A DNA stretch of 64,000 nucleotides from Romanomermis culicivorax (GCA_963922205.1 CAWUHX010000031.1:310001-374000), one strand, 5' to 3'; shown: positions 10,982 through 32,229, counted from the stretch's first letter. The notes: generated by a model from the sequence alone, not told the origin. A program made the numbers and translations.

Positions 10982-13415
10982 CGGAATGACCATTATAGTT
11001 CCGACAATGATTTTCTTAAAAATGTCAATCCGTTTGACTAATCGTAATCTCGAAAATTTAATACGTGAGGCCAATGAAATGAAAAAAACAAAAAATCGTT
11101 GGCATCACAGGATTACAGAATGAGACGATGCTAAACCAAACTGGAGAAAGAAGCAGTTCTGAAACGCAATTCTAATCTGCTGCCTAATATCAGCATTACG
11201 ACTCAATGAAAAACCACTAAATTTATCCAGATTTTGATTCCAATTACGAAATTCTGAATCAGAATAATTTGGAATCTTGGATCACAAAAGCTAGAGAATT
11301 GTTATCACTCGCGACTACTCTTCCTATGTCATACGTTGAATGATTTATCTGAATTGGGAGTATAAACCAAGCTCAAATTCTGGGACTAATTATGACGAGA
11401 ATCTTATTGCTTGTATTACTTGCAAGCATTCCTATTAGATTTAGTTTCCCATTTTGAGGATTATTTTTCCAATGTTTTACAGATTTCATAAGATTATTTA
11501 GTCCTGCTGTAATTATTCTTACTCTATGAGAAATGAAACGTGAAACACCTGTATTTTGTATATTCGAAATTTTTAGATTAGTGGCTTTCTCCTACAATTT
11601 ATAAAGTTTATCTCACGAATACACCAACAGCTCTCGAAAAAATGAGGTACATACTGCAAAAAACACGCCAAACATTTAGATCGATGTACTGAAACAACTT
11701 TTGTTTCAGTTTCAGTTTTACTAAAACAACTTTCGTTTCAGTACATCGATCTTAATATTTTTTCATAAAAATTGGGAAGAACTTCTCTGACGAATGATAT
11801 GAACCCAAACAAGTAAAACTTTAAAGTTGCTTTCGACGCTATTCGTCAAAGTGAACAAGTTTTCTAAAAAAATTTCCGTCGATGAACCTCCTATAATTTT
11901 CGGCAATGATGATAACCGTACATGCACGTGGGGTGTTTGGGAATGTTGACCTCCAGCAAAGTTCGATTGAACCCCTCAGCAGAATGTATTATTAGAGAAA
12001 AAAATGGACAAACCAATAGGAGGAATTATAAAATGAATTCCAGCGCGGAGCGCCAGAAAATTTCTTATTGTTCTCTAATTTCAAAGCGAACAGATCACTT
12101 ACCTCTATTTAAAATTGAGTGAAAATAACTATAATCCACTAACATACAAATATATAAATCAGAATTTTTAAGAATGAATGAAAAAATGACTAAAAAAGCC
12201 TGATAACAACATATTCGACACACCCGAGATGATGACGAATGAGTTCTAAGAAGTAACATTAAAACTTTAAAAAGTGATGACCAAGTAAATAGGTTCGCAT
12301 ATTTCACTAATATAGGTTGGAGAAAATGCGTCTTAAATGTGAGCAGGCCTTTCTTTTCGTTATCAAGAATGAAAAAATTCTATCCCACCTCATTTCTTTG
12401 CTGACCCCGGGCAGAATTTCCATGCTGCGGATGTATGTATGATAACACCGATGAAAAAGGTCGTCTAGCCCTCCAGAACCCGGAGTTCCGTTACATGTAC
12501 AGGTGGGGTACCTCATTCCTCCTATTACTATGTACTATGTGTATATGATGATGAAGTTTCATTTCCAATGATGAAACACCTATACTCCAAAAACTATGCC
12601 CATCAAACGGAAGACTAATAGTTGAAAAATGAACAGTAACTCATAAAATATTTTACATTGGGGTCCAGGAGTATTAGATACATGTAGATTCGTTCAAAAA
12701 CAGAGCTTCTTCAGCTTCACCAGTGTTTTATTTAGCGGTACACCCATTAATGGCAGTTTGACTCCATTAGCACTAAAAATTTTATTAGCGCACAGTATAG
12801 TGATCACGTTATTAGTGATGTATTAAGCACTATTGAGACACACTTATTTTTTGACAGCGTTCTTTAAAACGTACCTACCTACCTATATTCACAGGGCCGT
12901 AACCGACCAAAAAAAATTTTCCGGCGCCCAGCACCGGAAATTTTTTTTTTTTGAAAAAAAAATTTTCACCGATTTTTCATTAAAGCGGCCCATGTTTTAT
13001 TAGCGCCCCGCTGAAAAAAAAATGTTTTTCACAGATCATCAACGTCGAAGGAGAATTTTCTAAAGATTCTGAATTTTTCGACTAATTCGACGCTACGGTT
13101 CATATAAAATTTGACAAGTATGCGACAAAGGTTTCATAAAACTAGAACGGTTGAACTTTCAAAATTGGATAAATTTCAAGGAAGAACAGTCTTGTAAAAA
13201 ATTGTACACCTTAGAAAATAAGATTTCAAAATTTTGTCGATTCGGTTTTTTCAAATTTGCAAACTTAATTGGAAATATCAAAAAATTTAAGGATGTCATT
13301 AATAAGTAACTACACGGGCCGCAATAATGCAGCCCCGCTCCCCAGTACCCTCCTCAAAATTTCGGAAGTACACACGTATGGTTGGAAAGTGTGTTGATGC
13401 ACTCAGCTTGCAGAA
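10982..13415. other. Intergenic, with a long hairpin and repeat scraps
   Basis: AT-rich. An 18-bp perfect inverted repeat lies at 11678-11752 (separate entry). A degenerate MITE end (GTTACATGTAC) is near 12490. Sequence at 12720-12850 resembles 4470-4630 (TTAATGGCAGTTTGACT block). A solo hAT-like end CAGGGCCGTAACC lies near 12892, followed by an imperfect triloop hairpin (ccggcgc-cca-gcaccgg). No gene was seen. Confidence 0.45.
11678..11752. repeat. Long hairpin, 18-bp perfect stem
   Basis: AGATCGATGTACTGAAAC (11678-11695) is complementary to 11735-11752. Weaker pairing continues inward. The hairpin is about 75 nt in total. It could be a foldback repeat or an RNA hairpin. Confidence 0.6.
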
Positions 13416-13822
13416 CATACATGTAACGGGGCCTCGAGGTCTGGGGGGGGGGGGGGTCGGGCGAATTTTTTGGGGCCGGGGTCCCTAATTCCCAAAATTT
13501 TAGGGAGGGGTCTCTCGAGGAAAAAAAATTCGATTTTTCCACGAAAAAAAAGTTCCAAAAATAGTAATTTTTTTCTAAAAAGACCGAAAAAATGTATCTA
13601 TGGCGTCGCCTAGAAAATTCACATCTTTGACCATTTTTTGTTTAAAAAATTGACATTTTTCAGTATTTTCCCGACCAAAAGTATGGGGGTCCCAACGGCT
13701 ACCATATGTCTAGAGATAGGATTGGAAAATCCTGGGGGGGCGGTCGCCCAATGGCTAGCCATATGGTCGACGATTTCTGGGGGGGGGGGGTTCCCATAGC
13801 ACTTCCCCCAATTACATGTATG
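13416..13822 (-). mobile_element. hAT-like MITE, CATACATGTAA family, copy 3
   Basis: The TIRs CATACATGTAA and TTACATGTATG are perfect. The flanks are ttgcagaa (13408-13415) and ctacagaa (13823-13830), 6/8. Internal sequence is collinear with copy 2 and contains long G runs. Confidence 0.8.
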
Positions 13823-14396
13823 CTACAGAATATACTTATTCATAGACATGGAAAATTTTTCAACGAGAAAGAATGAAAATCCAATATTACAAAAGTGAAT
13901 TTTTCCCAACTTTAGCTCAAGTTCTCAAAAATCTATTCCACTCCTTTTCCCAGCTTGGCAACTATCCAAGCGAGTATATTCTTTTTTCTGCCAAATCGGG
14001 GAATTTTCTAATAAACTAGTCCACCTCTTCTCAGTGGGCCTCAACCATGCACGAAAACCTTCATAGAAGCACATTGAACTTCTAAATTTGCTCATCTCCA
14101 CATCAAAGAATCAGTAAAAAACAATCATAACGGTACTAATTCTCACTTTCGGTAAAAGTAATAGATGTGTAAGCAGCTTAATACTGAAAACATGTTTTAA
14201 ACAGAGTATGGTCAGAAACCCTATCCTCCAAAAATCGCGGAAATACGCTTGTTCACACTTAGGATATTGTTAGTGTAAAGTGACCGTGTACATTAAATTC
14301 CTTCAGTCGTTGATGAATTGGACGGAAATAATGGACTAAAAAAGCCACAAAAATATTTACAACGGCGAAATCGAAGATGACGAGTTACGAGCGGTG
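13823..14396. other. 3' flank of the exonuclease gene
   Basis: At 14225-14315 there is a single diverged unit of the roughly 97-bp minisatellite found at 16640-17060 (AAGTGACCG…CATTRAATTCC). No gene or clear AATAAA signal was seen here. Confidence 0.4.
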
Positions 14397-15248
14397 TCAA
14401 CGGTCGGCGGCGGGTCGAATGACGCGACTAGTGTAATATTCGGTAAGAATATTAAAAAATTTAGCCACTAGGGCTTCGATTTGTTTGGGGAGCAGCCGGG
14501 GGTCCCGTCGTAGTTGATTTCTTAGATGTACACTGCGCAGTTTGGGGAATTCTTTGGCAGCGGGCGGCATTTCCGAGTGATAGGGGGGCATAAAGCAAAT
14601 GATAAAGGCGGCTAGATTATCGTCCAAATGGCGATAGGCCTCTCGTTCTGCCTGTGCCTGTGAATTGATCGCTTTTCGGTTGGTGATTCGTGTATCGAAG
14701 CATGGGCAGAAATAATTAAAAGCCGAAAAATGGCAGTCAGGTGGTGGCGGCTTCGGTTTGAAAGCGGTGGGTGTTCCGAATGCGATTTCAACCAAGCTTC
14801 GCTTCTCTTCGTTTACACTGCGGCTGCTGCTGGCCTGAGGGGAGTTCGATTCGGTTCCCACTTTCGGTTTCTTCGGTGGAGACTTCAATGAATTAGTCAA
14901 CGATTTTTCCTGCCTTGTTCTTTTGGTCGACTTGGTTGAAGATGTTGGTAACGATTTTCCCTGTAAAAGATTAGGTGGATTCTTTACACCAGTTTGTTTA
15001 TCCTTCTTATTTATCAAGCTAAAGGTGTATTTGACAGCTTCTTTTAGAATTATTTCCAGGGTGTAGAAAACTGTTTCTTTTTGTTCTTCTGATTTCAGGG
15101 AAACAAATAGATCGTTTCCTGAAATTTCTGCCTCTTCTTCGGATTTTTCTCTTTCTTCTTCGTCTTCAGTTGAACTTTCACTGGTCGAATTTCGTGGTAC
15201 AGGGTCTTTGCCTAACCTATCTAAAATTATAGATCTTAGATTTACTTC
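14397..15248 (-). CDS. 283-codon open frame directly after the exonuclease TGA, same frame
   Basis: From the codon after the exonuclease TGA (15249-15251), the minus-strand frame stays open for 283 codons to a TGA at 14397-14399. It encodes an acidic Glu/Ser stretch (roughly residues 20-45), then a Lys-rich segment with a nuclear-localisation-like KSPPKKPKV. A less biased C-terminal part ends near EYYTSRVIRPAADR. No AUG lies near its start. Possible readings are a C-terminal extension reached by stop readthrough, a nonsense allele or sequencing error in one long gene, or an independent exon with acceptor TTTCAG|G near 15080. No domain is recognised. Confidence 0.55.
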   Translation of the reverse strand, partial: EVNLRSIILDRLGKDPVPRNSTSESSTEDEEEREKSEEEAEISGNDLFVSLKSEEQKETVFYTLEIILKEAVKYTFSLINKKDKQTGVKNPPNLLQGKSLPTSSTKSTKRTRQEKSLTNSLKSPPKKPKVGTESNSPQASSSRSVNEEKRSLVEIAFGTPTAFKPKPPPPDCHFSAFNYFCPCFDTRITNRKAINSQAQAEREAYRHLDDNLAAFIICFMPPYHSEMPPAAKEFPKLRSVHLRNQLRRDPRLLPKQIEALVAKFFNILTEYYTSRVIRPAADR

Positions 15249-16196
15249 TCAGTGGGGAAAATCAAGAATGGCGAGCGATAATGGTTCGCGTTTCGAAGCT
15301 TGTTTTGACGTCATTATTCGCTCCTTCGACGTTAAGGTTCTAATTTTGTCGAAAAGGGGGTAGAATTCATTCAGGCTATAATAAACGTCGAAATGGGCGA
15401 TGGCATCCAAGGCGGCGTATTCTAAAGCGTCGGAGGGCAAGGGACACTTGGCCCATGCCAATTCCCTACCTTGGAAGCCTTTATTAAGATGAACGCCGAA
15501 AAAATGCTGTGCTACGGCCACCAAACTGTTTCCAGAGTGATAAAAATCAGCCGTCCCTTCGACTAAACGCTTGTACAGGACGGGATTCTTGTCACGAACG
15601 TAATCGAGGCTATGATTACTCTTCAAAAATTGTTGGATTTGACTAGTGTCAGCCCGTATCTTAATGTCCGCAAACCATATGTCAACATTAGCCAGGGCAG
15701 TTAGGTCGCAGTTGGATGCGAAACCGACGATGCGGCGGGCGTTTTGCAAAAGTTTGATCAAGGAGATGGGAACGATTCCCATCTCCAAAAGATCAAAAAT
15801 GATAGTGTGGCCGTCGGCGCGACAAACTTGAACGATGACGGTGAAAGGCCGTTTTGAGTATCGTTGGCTGTGCAAAGCGATGTCAAGTTTCATCTTGGCC
15901 AAATTTGCTAGTGGGCCAGCCTCCTTCTTCCCCCAGTCGACCCAATCCATATGGTAATTCATAAATTCGGCATCGAGCCCGTGAACGCCAGGATGACGCG
16001 GGTCACTGGCTAGAAAGTCGCACATAAGTTGACTTTCTTCGATGGTCGTACAAACGGCGTAATGACCATTCAACGGCAATCGCCCAAGTTCTTGGCCAAA
16101 CGTAACAATGGCCTCGTGCTTGATCAAAGGCGGCGATATTTGGCAAAGATGCCAGCGATCGGCTGCTATTATGGGCGGGATCTTCGCGAAAGCCAT
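15249..16196 (-). CDS. DEDDy 3'-5' exonuclease domain protein (315 aa)
   Basis: A single open frame starts at ATG 16196. It matches the 3'-5' exonuclease fold (DnaQ-like, WRN/EXD2/Mut7 type, PF01612). Motif I is GLDAEF (D75, E77), motif II is VGFASNCDLTAL (D164), and motif III is EYAALDAIAHFDVY (Y260, D264). All four metal-ligand acids and the DEDDy Tyr are present, so the domain looks catalytically intact. It would remove nucleotides from DNA or RNA 3' ends; the substrate is unknown. The frame ends at TGA but continues open below it. No good splice donor precedes the TGA. Base composition is richer in G+C than the flanks, as expected for a host gene. Confidence 0.85.
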   Translation of the reverse strand: MAFAKIPPIIAADRWHLCQISPPLIKHEAIVTFGQELGRLPLNGHYAVCTTIEESQLMCDFLASDPRHPGVHGLDAEFMNYHMDWVDWGKKEAGPLANLAKMKLDIALHSQRYSKRPFTVIVQVCRADGHTIIFDLLEMGIVPISLIKLLQNARRIVGFASNCDLTALANVDIWFADIKIRADTSQIQQFLKSNHSLDYVRDKNPVLYKRLVEGTADFYHSGNSLVAVAQHFFGVHLNKGFQGRELAWAKCPLPSDALEYAALDAIAHFDVYYSLNEFYPLFDKIRTLTSKERIMTSKQASKREPLSLAILDFPH

Positions 16197-16308
16197 GTCT
16201 TCAGGTATAAAAATAAATTAAGGATAGGGTATAAATGAGTACACAAAATAATAATTTACCCGAAAAAATAATGAAAAAGAAATAAAAGGAAATATTTAGC
16301 CCAGGGCC

Positions 16309-16404
16309 CTGCGCAGGATTTTTTCATGGGGGGGGGGCGGACTAGATTTTTTCACTGAATAGCCCCAGAAAATGTTGATCATACGCGGATATACTGTGTG
16401 CATC
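16309..16404 (+). mobile_element. Truncated hAT-like MITE, CAGGGCCGTGCGC family
   Basis: The left end AGGGCCCTGCGCAGGATTTTTTCATG, its G run and the TGAATAGCCCCAGAAAATGTTGAT block match the elements at 9105 and 25679. The right end is missing and the sequence joins another repeat at about 16410. Confidence 0.65.
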
Positions 16405-16409
16405 ACCGT

Positions 16410-16540
16410 AATTTTCCTCGAAGATTTTTTCCACATGAGAACCGGAGTCAGAAACCTGCAAAAATGAGGAAAAAATTGAGAAAATTCTGGTTATGTTAGT
16501 TAAAATGGGCTCATGAAGAATATATTGGTGTTGGGAAATA
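16410..16540. repeat. Fragment of the repeat found at 40370-40610
   Basis: CTCGAAGATTTTTTCCACAT and the later GAGAAAATTCTGGTTATGTT block both occur at 40370-40610, but the intervening 130 bp are missing. It is a deletion derivative of that repeat. Confidence 0.6.
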
Positions 16541-16580
16541 AATTAAAATCAGACTGATGAAGCGTAATTTGCCTCCCTTT

Positions 16581-16597
16581 CCGGCGCGAAGCGCCGG
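16581..16597. repeat. Triloop hairpin, canonical stem
   Basis: CCGGCGC-gaa-GCGCCGG is a perfect 7-bp stem. It is followed by AAAAATTTTCGGGTTTTTGT and a GAAAAATAAATCTTTCC block, the same downstream module seen at 40721 and 49183. Confidence 0.75.
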
Positions 16598-16639
16598 AAA
16601 AATTTTCGGGTTTTTGTATTTTAAAATGCTGAAAAATAA

Positions 16640-17060
16640 ATCTTTCCAACAAAACTCCTTCACTTAAAAAATCGCAGAAATACATAGGTACGTTTGTTTA
16701 CACTCCAGATAATTTTTTGTACAAAGTGACCACATCCATTGAATATCTGGCAGTCGAAAACTACTTCTACGAAAAATTCGAGGAACTACGTTCGTTTACT
16801 CTTCGGATGATTTTTTCATGTTAAGTGACCGCGTCCATTGAATTCCTTGCGGCCGAAAATATCTTCTGCCAAAGAATCACGAATATGCTCGTTTACACTC
16901 GGGCCTATTTTTGTGTAAAGTGACCGCATCCATTGAACTCCCTGCGGTTGAAAACTTCTTCCACCAAAAAATCCTGAAAAAACGCTTATTACACCCCGAA
17001 TAATTTTTTTTGTTTAAGGTGACCACATCCATTGAATTTCCGGCAGTCGAAAACCCCTTC
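16640..17060. repeat. Minisatellite, about 4 units of 95-99 bp
   Basis: The landmark GTGACCRCRTCCATTGAA starts at 16726, 16825, 16920 and 17019. Each unit also has a CGTTTACACTC-like block. A lone diverged unit is at 14225-14315. Confidence 0.75.
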
Positions 17061-17657
17061 CTTAATGTTTTGCCAATTATGACTTTTTTTACCAATTAGA
17101 TGATGCATGTATCGTGAAAATGATTAATTCCATTCTTTAAAAATTGGAAAACACGCGGTTGCAATTGTTAAGCATGAAGTATAAATGCAAAAAATTGTTG
17201 TTCTGCCAAAGTATGTCGCATTTGCCTCAGTAATATGCAATGATTAGTTGTCCTTGGCCAAGAGTTATTCCAATAACTCTACGTTGAAATGAGACAATTG
17301 CCATGGATCCACGTTTTCTGAAAATAATCAATCCTTGGTCCACTCTGGACGTAGATTCAATAATAGTTTTTTTTTAAATTTTGAACTTAAAATGATAAAA
17401 TATTTGAAAATTATTAAAAAAAAGCTTTTGGAAAAAATTAAAAGAACAAGACGGAAACGCGCATCATAGTTCATTATCATGAGTAAAATATTCGTTGACT
17501 GTATCGACCTCATATACGTTGACCGTATCGACCTCACAATTTACATAACTTTATAGACATGATGCATGAAAACCATTGTATTTTTCAACACAAAGTGTAT
17601 ACGACATTTTTTTCTAATGTGGTAGCGCTTCTGCATTTCAATCGAAATTTTGCGTAG

Positions 17658-17760
17658 TAGGGATGTATCGGGCCAGAGAATATCGGGTCGAGTCAAGCAG
17701 TTTAAATACCAAATCGGGTCAGGGACCTCTAGCAAACCAGGTCAAGGATCAAAAAATATG
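17658..17760 (+). repeat. Solo hAT-type end (TAGGGATGTATCGGGC)
   Basis: It matches the TIR of the elements at 5767 and 35847 and has CGGGTC repeats downstream. No matching right end or target duplication was found, so it is probably a truncated copy. Confidence 0.55.
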
Positions 17761-18945
17761 TTCAGTACATCAAGTGTAACACAAGCACATACTCGCCACA
17801 TTACATGCTTGTTTAATATTTAGTGTAAATGAACATTGAAAATGAGAAATGACTCATCTTATTGCCTTTAAATGGTAAATGCTGTTTTGAGAAACGATAA
17901 ATGAAACGAGACAAATGAAATGAGAAATTAACAAAATCTTTCTCTTATTCACAGCAAAAAAACGAAAATTAATCCGATCTACGATCATTGGCAATAGATA
18001 AAAAAATCTGAAGTGATAGTCAACGATGGTATATGCCCTTTTTGTCTGCGGAAAAATTTTTTTGTTTAGAATTTCTTTTTTTGCTTAATCTCAAAAACCG
18101 CTTTTTGAAAACTTTCTCTTCGGTACAAGACTTATTTTTATCTTTTTTATTTAATGCTTGTAAATTGAAGAATGACCAACATCGGTACCACATTGTTTAT
18201 AGGAAAGTATCACTATAAATCTATTTGAACATTATAGAAACTATAGAACACTCAATTTGGAACAGTATTTTATCTCAAAAAGAGTTTGACATCATATCAT
18301 TGCTTTTAACATGATACTGTTGAATAATACTCCATGAATTAAGGAAATTGAACGATTTTTAAGCATACTTTCTCAGCAAGTGAAGGCAAAAAAATTATTC
18401 ATCAAAAATTGTGTCATAATGCATTAAACCAAAAAAATCACATGGTCGTTACATTCAACGTTTTTCTTATCATAAATAATCAAAAGATTTACATCCTTAA
18501 TCGCTAGATTTATTTATAAGATTTAATTTTTTTCTGTAAAGTTTTTGCCATATCTATTTGAAAAAAATATCAGATTGAACTTTTTGAAATTGTTCGCGAA
18601 AAAGAATTCCTGTTTAACGTTTAATCCCTTATTATGAGGCGTTAGGAAAAAACATCATGTCTTCAAAGAAATTCAGGAAGAACTAAGTACTCATCGCGTT
18701 GATTTTATGGTTCATACTTGGAAAGAAATAAGTATGCATTTTAGGGCAAAAATTTGCTCGCGAAATATGGACCAACTTTTATCACGCTCGGGGTAAATTT
18801 GCTGGCGGAGCAGAAACCGGGCTTTACCGTTTTGGCTTTGAGGACACGTGGCTCACCTTGTAGATTGACGCTATCGCGCCACCTATGATTGATCTCAATG
18901 TGCAACTTAGACACAACTCAATTTTCTCGATGTTTTACGTGTATG
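17761..18945. other. No gene recognised
   Basis: AT-rich sequence with many short frames. At 18863-18886 it carries the inverted counterpart of the motif at 313-334. Nothing else was seen. Confidence 0.4.
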
Positions 18946-19114
18946 CAAGCTTGTAGCCAGGAATTTTTCGGGGGGGCACATATTTCTTCCCTACTCAATT
19001 TACTGTAAAATTGACATTTTTGATTTGACTTTTTTCAAGAAAAAACAGTCGCCGTTTTATTAACATTCGAAACATAGGGGAGCATAACTCCAACCCCTCC
19101 CTGCCCGCAGGCCT
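18946..19114 (+). mobile_element. Degenerate hAT-like MITE, CAGGCTTGTAG family
   Basis: The ends CAAGCTTGTAGCCAGG and, reversed, CAGGCCTGCGGGCAGG match 11/16. The flanks cgtgtatg and aatgtacg match 5/8. It is related to the MITE at 4250. Confidence 0.45.
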
Positions 19115-19469
19115 GAATGTACGACCTGAACTGTACTTAAACAGCAATGATACAACATATGGAGCTAAGCTAAAGTTAAAGCTGGAGCTTAAGTCTTTCT
19201 GATGAAACCAGTCTCCGATTTTTGAATCCTGGTTGTATGTTTTTGACATGAGTTTCCTCAACTGGAAAATCATTGAACCGAGTACAATATTAGGCCTTTT
19301 ATCCTTGAAATAAATGGATTCAGTTTCCAGTGCTCTGCAATATCAAAATTCAGAGATTTTTTTCGGGCACTTTACCTCGGAATTGATGCAGCCAATTTTT
19401 TGGTAATCTGTTTTTCATGCTTTAAATTTTTTGAAAATCAAAAAAGTCCATCATTTGATGTGTTGTTAG

Positions 19470-19710
19470 CATACATGCACATAGGGCGGGTAAATCCCCA
19501 TACCTGAGACCCTGGCCACTCCTCCTGACCAAAAAAGTCGTCAAACACCCCCCTGAACTTTTTCCAAGACAGCTTCTTTGATAATTTTTGTACATAATTT
19601 GTATTAAAAACAGACTTACAGAACTTTTTGTTTTTTGCTCATCCACCCCCTACCCCCTGGAAAAAGTTCATGGACCCTTTCTCCTGGAAAATTCTTGCCG
19701 TTCATGACTG
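19470..19710 (+). mobile_element. hAT-like MITE, CATACATGCAC family (unfilled copy)
   Basis: The ends are CATACATGCAC and GTTCATGACTG, an imperfect 11-bp inverted repeat. The duplication is gttgttag (19462-19469) and gttgtcag (19711-19718), 7/8. It shares GGTAAAYCCCCATACCTGAG near the left end and CCCCCTACCCCCTGG near the right end with the copy at 22471-23133, but lacks the insertion found there. Confidence 0.7.
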
Positions 19711-19718
19711 GTTGTCAG

Positions 19719-21515
19719 CATAATCTGGATCGAAACTCGGAAAAATTTGATTTTTTCCTTATTTTTAGTTCCTTCTAGAAACACTGAAATGCTCAAACTT
19801 AAATAATATAACCTAAGCATCTGTCGATATTTCTGAGTGAAAAAGGCGACTTGGAGAAGATAGCTTTCTTCCCTGAATGCCGAAAACATTCACGCAGAAA
19901 AAAATACATGAAGTCATAGCAGGTTTTCTAGTCAATAATCATGTTTATTAAATGTACAGATTAACCTTTCATAAGTATTTACAGCCTAAAATCTGTTGGA
20001 ATAAACTTTTTATTCTACAAAAATTAACCTAAATGAACGATGAATTGGATGCGATTTGTTGATTACAGTATAATCAAATCCATAAACTTGATTTTCGAAA
20101 AAATTCTCTTTGCAACAAATACACAATATACTACTGTACGACTTTCTGACGAGACGAGATAAAAAATATGGTATAACGAAAGCGAGCGGGTAGAAAAAGA
20201 AAAAAGTACAAAAAAGAGAAGAAACATTTATAAAAACAAAAAACATTCTCTTTCCATACACTGAAGAAACAAAGTCCGCCGCGAAAAATACAAAAGTATG
20301 TATATATAAAATATAATTGTGCAACATAAATAGTTTGCATGCTTAAAAGATAGAAAACGCTAATTCATATATTGTTAGTACATTTAGCCGAAAAAATTGT
20401 GTGTATGTTTGAGAAGTTAATAAGCAGATTCTCGTGTGGGAACAACGGCCGCGCGCGCTAGAAATTTTTTCGTAAAAAATTCAAAAAAAGGGAAGATGCA
20501 GGATTTCGGCTTCAGAAAAAGAGGGAGAAAAGAATATTTCTTCAGAGAGTTTAAATAAAAAACATGGCTTTTCTGTTTGCAGTGGAGAAAGTTTTGGCGA
20601 ATCTCGAGAGCCACTATAACTAGGGGCTTAGACGTTCAGTTTGCCAATAGAGTTCGCATTGCAGACAATAAATTAGAAGAATGTGACTAATCCACTACGG
20701 TGGAAATTGACTTCTGAATTGGTCCATTCTGAAATCTTGAATTTTTCGGAATTGTAAGGCTTCAGACCATTCTTCAGTTGAGCATTTTTCGAACATTACG
20801 TCGAAGACGCAATGATTAAAAATAGTCTTTTTATAAAATGCTTTTAAAATGAAAAATCGTTTACGCAAAGCTTTTTCAGCAAGATTTCTTCACTCAAAGA
20901 ATACTAAATGTCAGTTGAGTACATGCTTACAATCGAAAGAAAGTCGTAAAAAATGGAATAGTACTTGCTTTTCACTTTTTTCAGTCAGACGAATTTTAGG
21001 AAAAACTGGCTTCAAATGCCGGCTTTCTCAAACGTTTTTCGAACAGGATCCTTGAAAACCTCAATTTGAAAATTTGACATTATTCGAAAGAGATCGAAAT
21101 AATATTTGTGTGGCGCGATAAACTTGAAATTTAGCCATGCCATCACATATAAGTTGATTGAATTGTGAATTTTCGGACCATGAAGTTGCTCAAACCATTC
21201 CATCCCTACGTTTCAAGCAAAATCCTAAAATTCGAACTTATGCATCTATTTGATATAATGTTGCTAGAATAATAAAATTGCTCACAAATCGTCGCTCGTG
21301 TAAAGCTATGTAAAATCGACTTTGAACGCAAAATCACAATACGGAAAAACGACGATTTTCCATATTTTTTTCATCCACTTAAAACAATAGTGGTTGTAGC
21401 GACGATGGATGGGGTGGAGCGTCCGGAAAACGTCCGAAAAATGGGAAAATCGTCGTTGAGCCGAGTTAAAGAGGACGAAAATTTGTTTCACCGCGTATAA
21501 ATAAATTTTTCAATG
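19719..21515. other. Intergenic, nothing recognised
   Basis: AT-rich, downstream of the G alpha-s gene. Short frames only. Confidence 0.4.
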
Positions 21516-21521
21516 TTTATT
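21516..21521 (-). promoter_or_regulatory. Candidate poly(A) signal of the G alpha-s gene
   Basis: AATAAA on the minus strand, about 40 nt past the stop codon at 21563-21565. Confidence 0.5.
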
Positions 21522-21562
21522 TTCGAGTTGTATAATGTATACATCAAGAAAAATGCTTATTT

Positions 21563-31053
<9,491 letters not shown>

Positions 31054-32221
31054 ATCGGCCGCTATGTTTAACAATCGATTATTGAAACGTTCGTCAGTTA
31101 CGATCGTCCTCTAACACGAAGTGTAATTTGCTTCCGTCGGTGCAATTTGAATAATAATTGAGGTAAAAATCATACGTACGAACGGCACAAATTGTTATGC
31201 GTTATGTAGTCTCTTCCACGAGCGATAAAATTTAGTTTGATACGAGTTTATAATTTAAAAGAAAAAAGTGATAATGCTAGTCATCGGATAATGCGCGATC
31301 CTTTCATAGACAACCCAGGGAAATTGGTGGTCGGTGCCTACTGACAGGAGCCGCTGATTAATCCTGCAAAAGACACAAATGTAAACTGAAGACAGTCGGA
31401 AAAATGTTACTCCAATAAAATATGAAAACTCAGTATATGACCATAATTTGCAAGAATGAGCCAAATTAGTTTCACTGCACAGGAAGTAAATCAATTTTTC
31501 CTTTGATTCCGAGCAAAATGTTGCACTAATACAGTTATTATCATAACCCATAATTGGGGATTGGGGCTACACCACAACTCGGTCGTACCCTGCGTCAAAT
31601 GTTGGACAACCCCCAACTGGTGTTTACTATCCGACCGACCTGAGGTATTACATATTTGACAAGTTCTTACTCTGAACAAAGAGTACAAGATGATCATAAA
31701 GATTGCAAAATACATTTTTTGACTTTTTATAAGCTTTGAAACAGAAATTCTGACGGCGCTTCAAGCTGAATAAAACGCTCTTTCAGCTCCTAACCGACGT
31801 GAATCAATGTATTTGAATAACAACAAATCCAATTTTTAAAACTGTATCTGGATTATTCCATGTCATGTCACGTGTGTACTACATTCGGTTTCGACTCGAC
31901 TTTCTCGGATTCTGTTCAAATTTGTGTGCATGTACACGTATATACACGTGTAGGGTTACTGTGCAAATGCCAAATTGTGGTTCAATTAGTGCAATGGTTC
32001 CCAAACTGGGACAACCTTGCTAAGAAATTTGAATGATGAGGTCAAATTGGCTATATTACTGTGCTCCAAATAGGGCATCCAACGGGCTGAATTTTCTCTT
32101 TATCGCATCAGTTTAAGTGTAAAATTGTTCAGAAATTACTATAATTAACGGTTTACGTTATTGGGTCTAAAAGTAACCACTAACCATATCTGTAAAATCT
32201 TCGGTCAGTTGGGAGAGGGTA
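31054..32221. other. Upstream of G alpha-s, nothing recognised
   Basis: Would contain the promoter and 5' leader of G alpha-s, but no clear element was identified. Minus-strand frames at 31255-31715 show no known domain. Confidence 0.4.
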
Positions 32222-32229
32222 AACCCAAG

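Noticed and set aside
10760..11074. Assigning the 10781-10981 exon to G-kinase-anchoring protein 1 from its SRF-like start
   Set aside because: The similarity is limited to a few residues and the rest is low-complexity.
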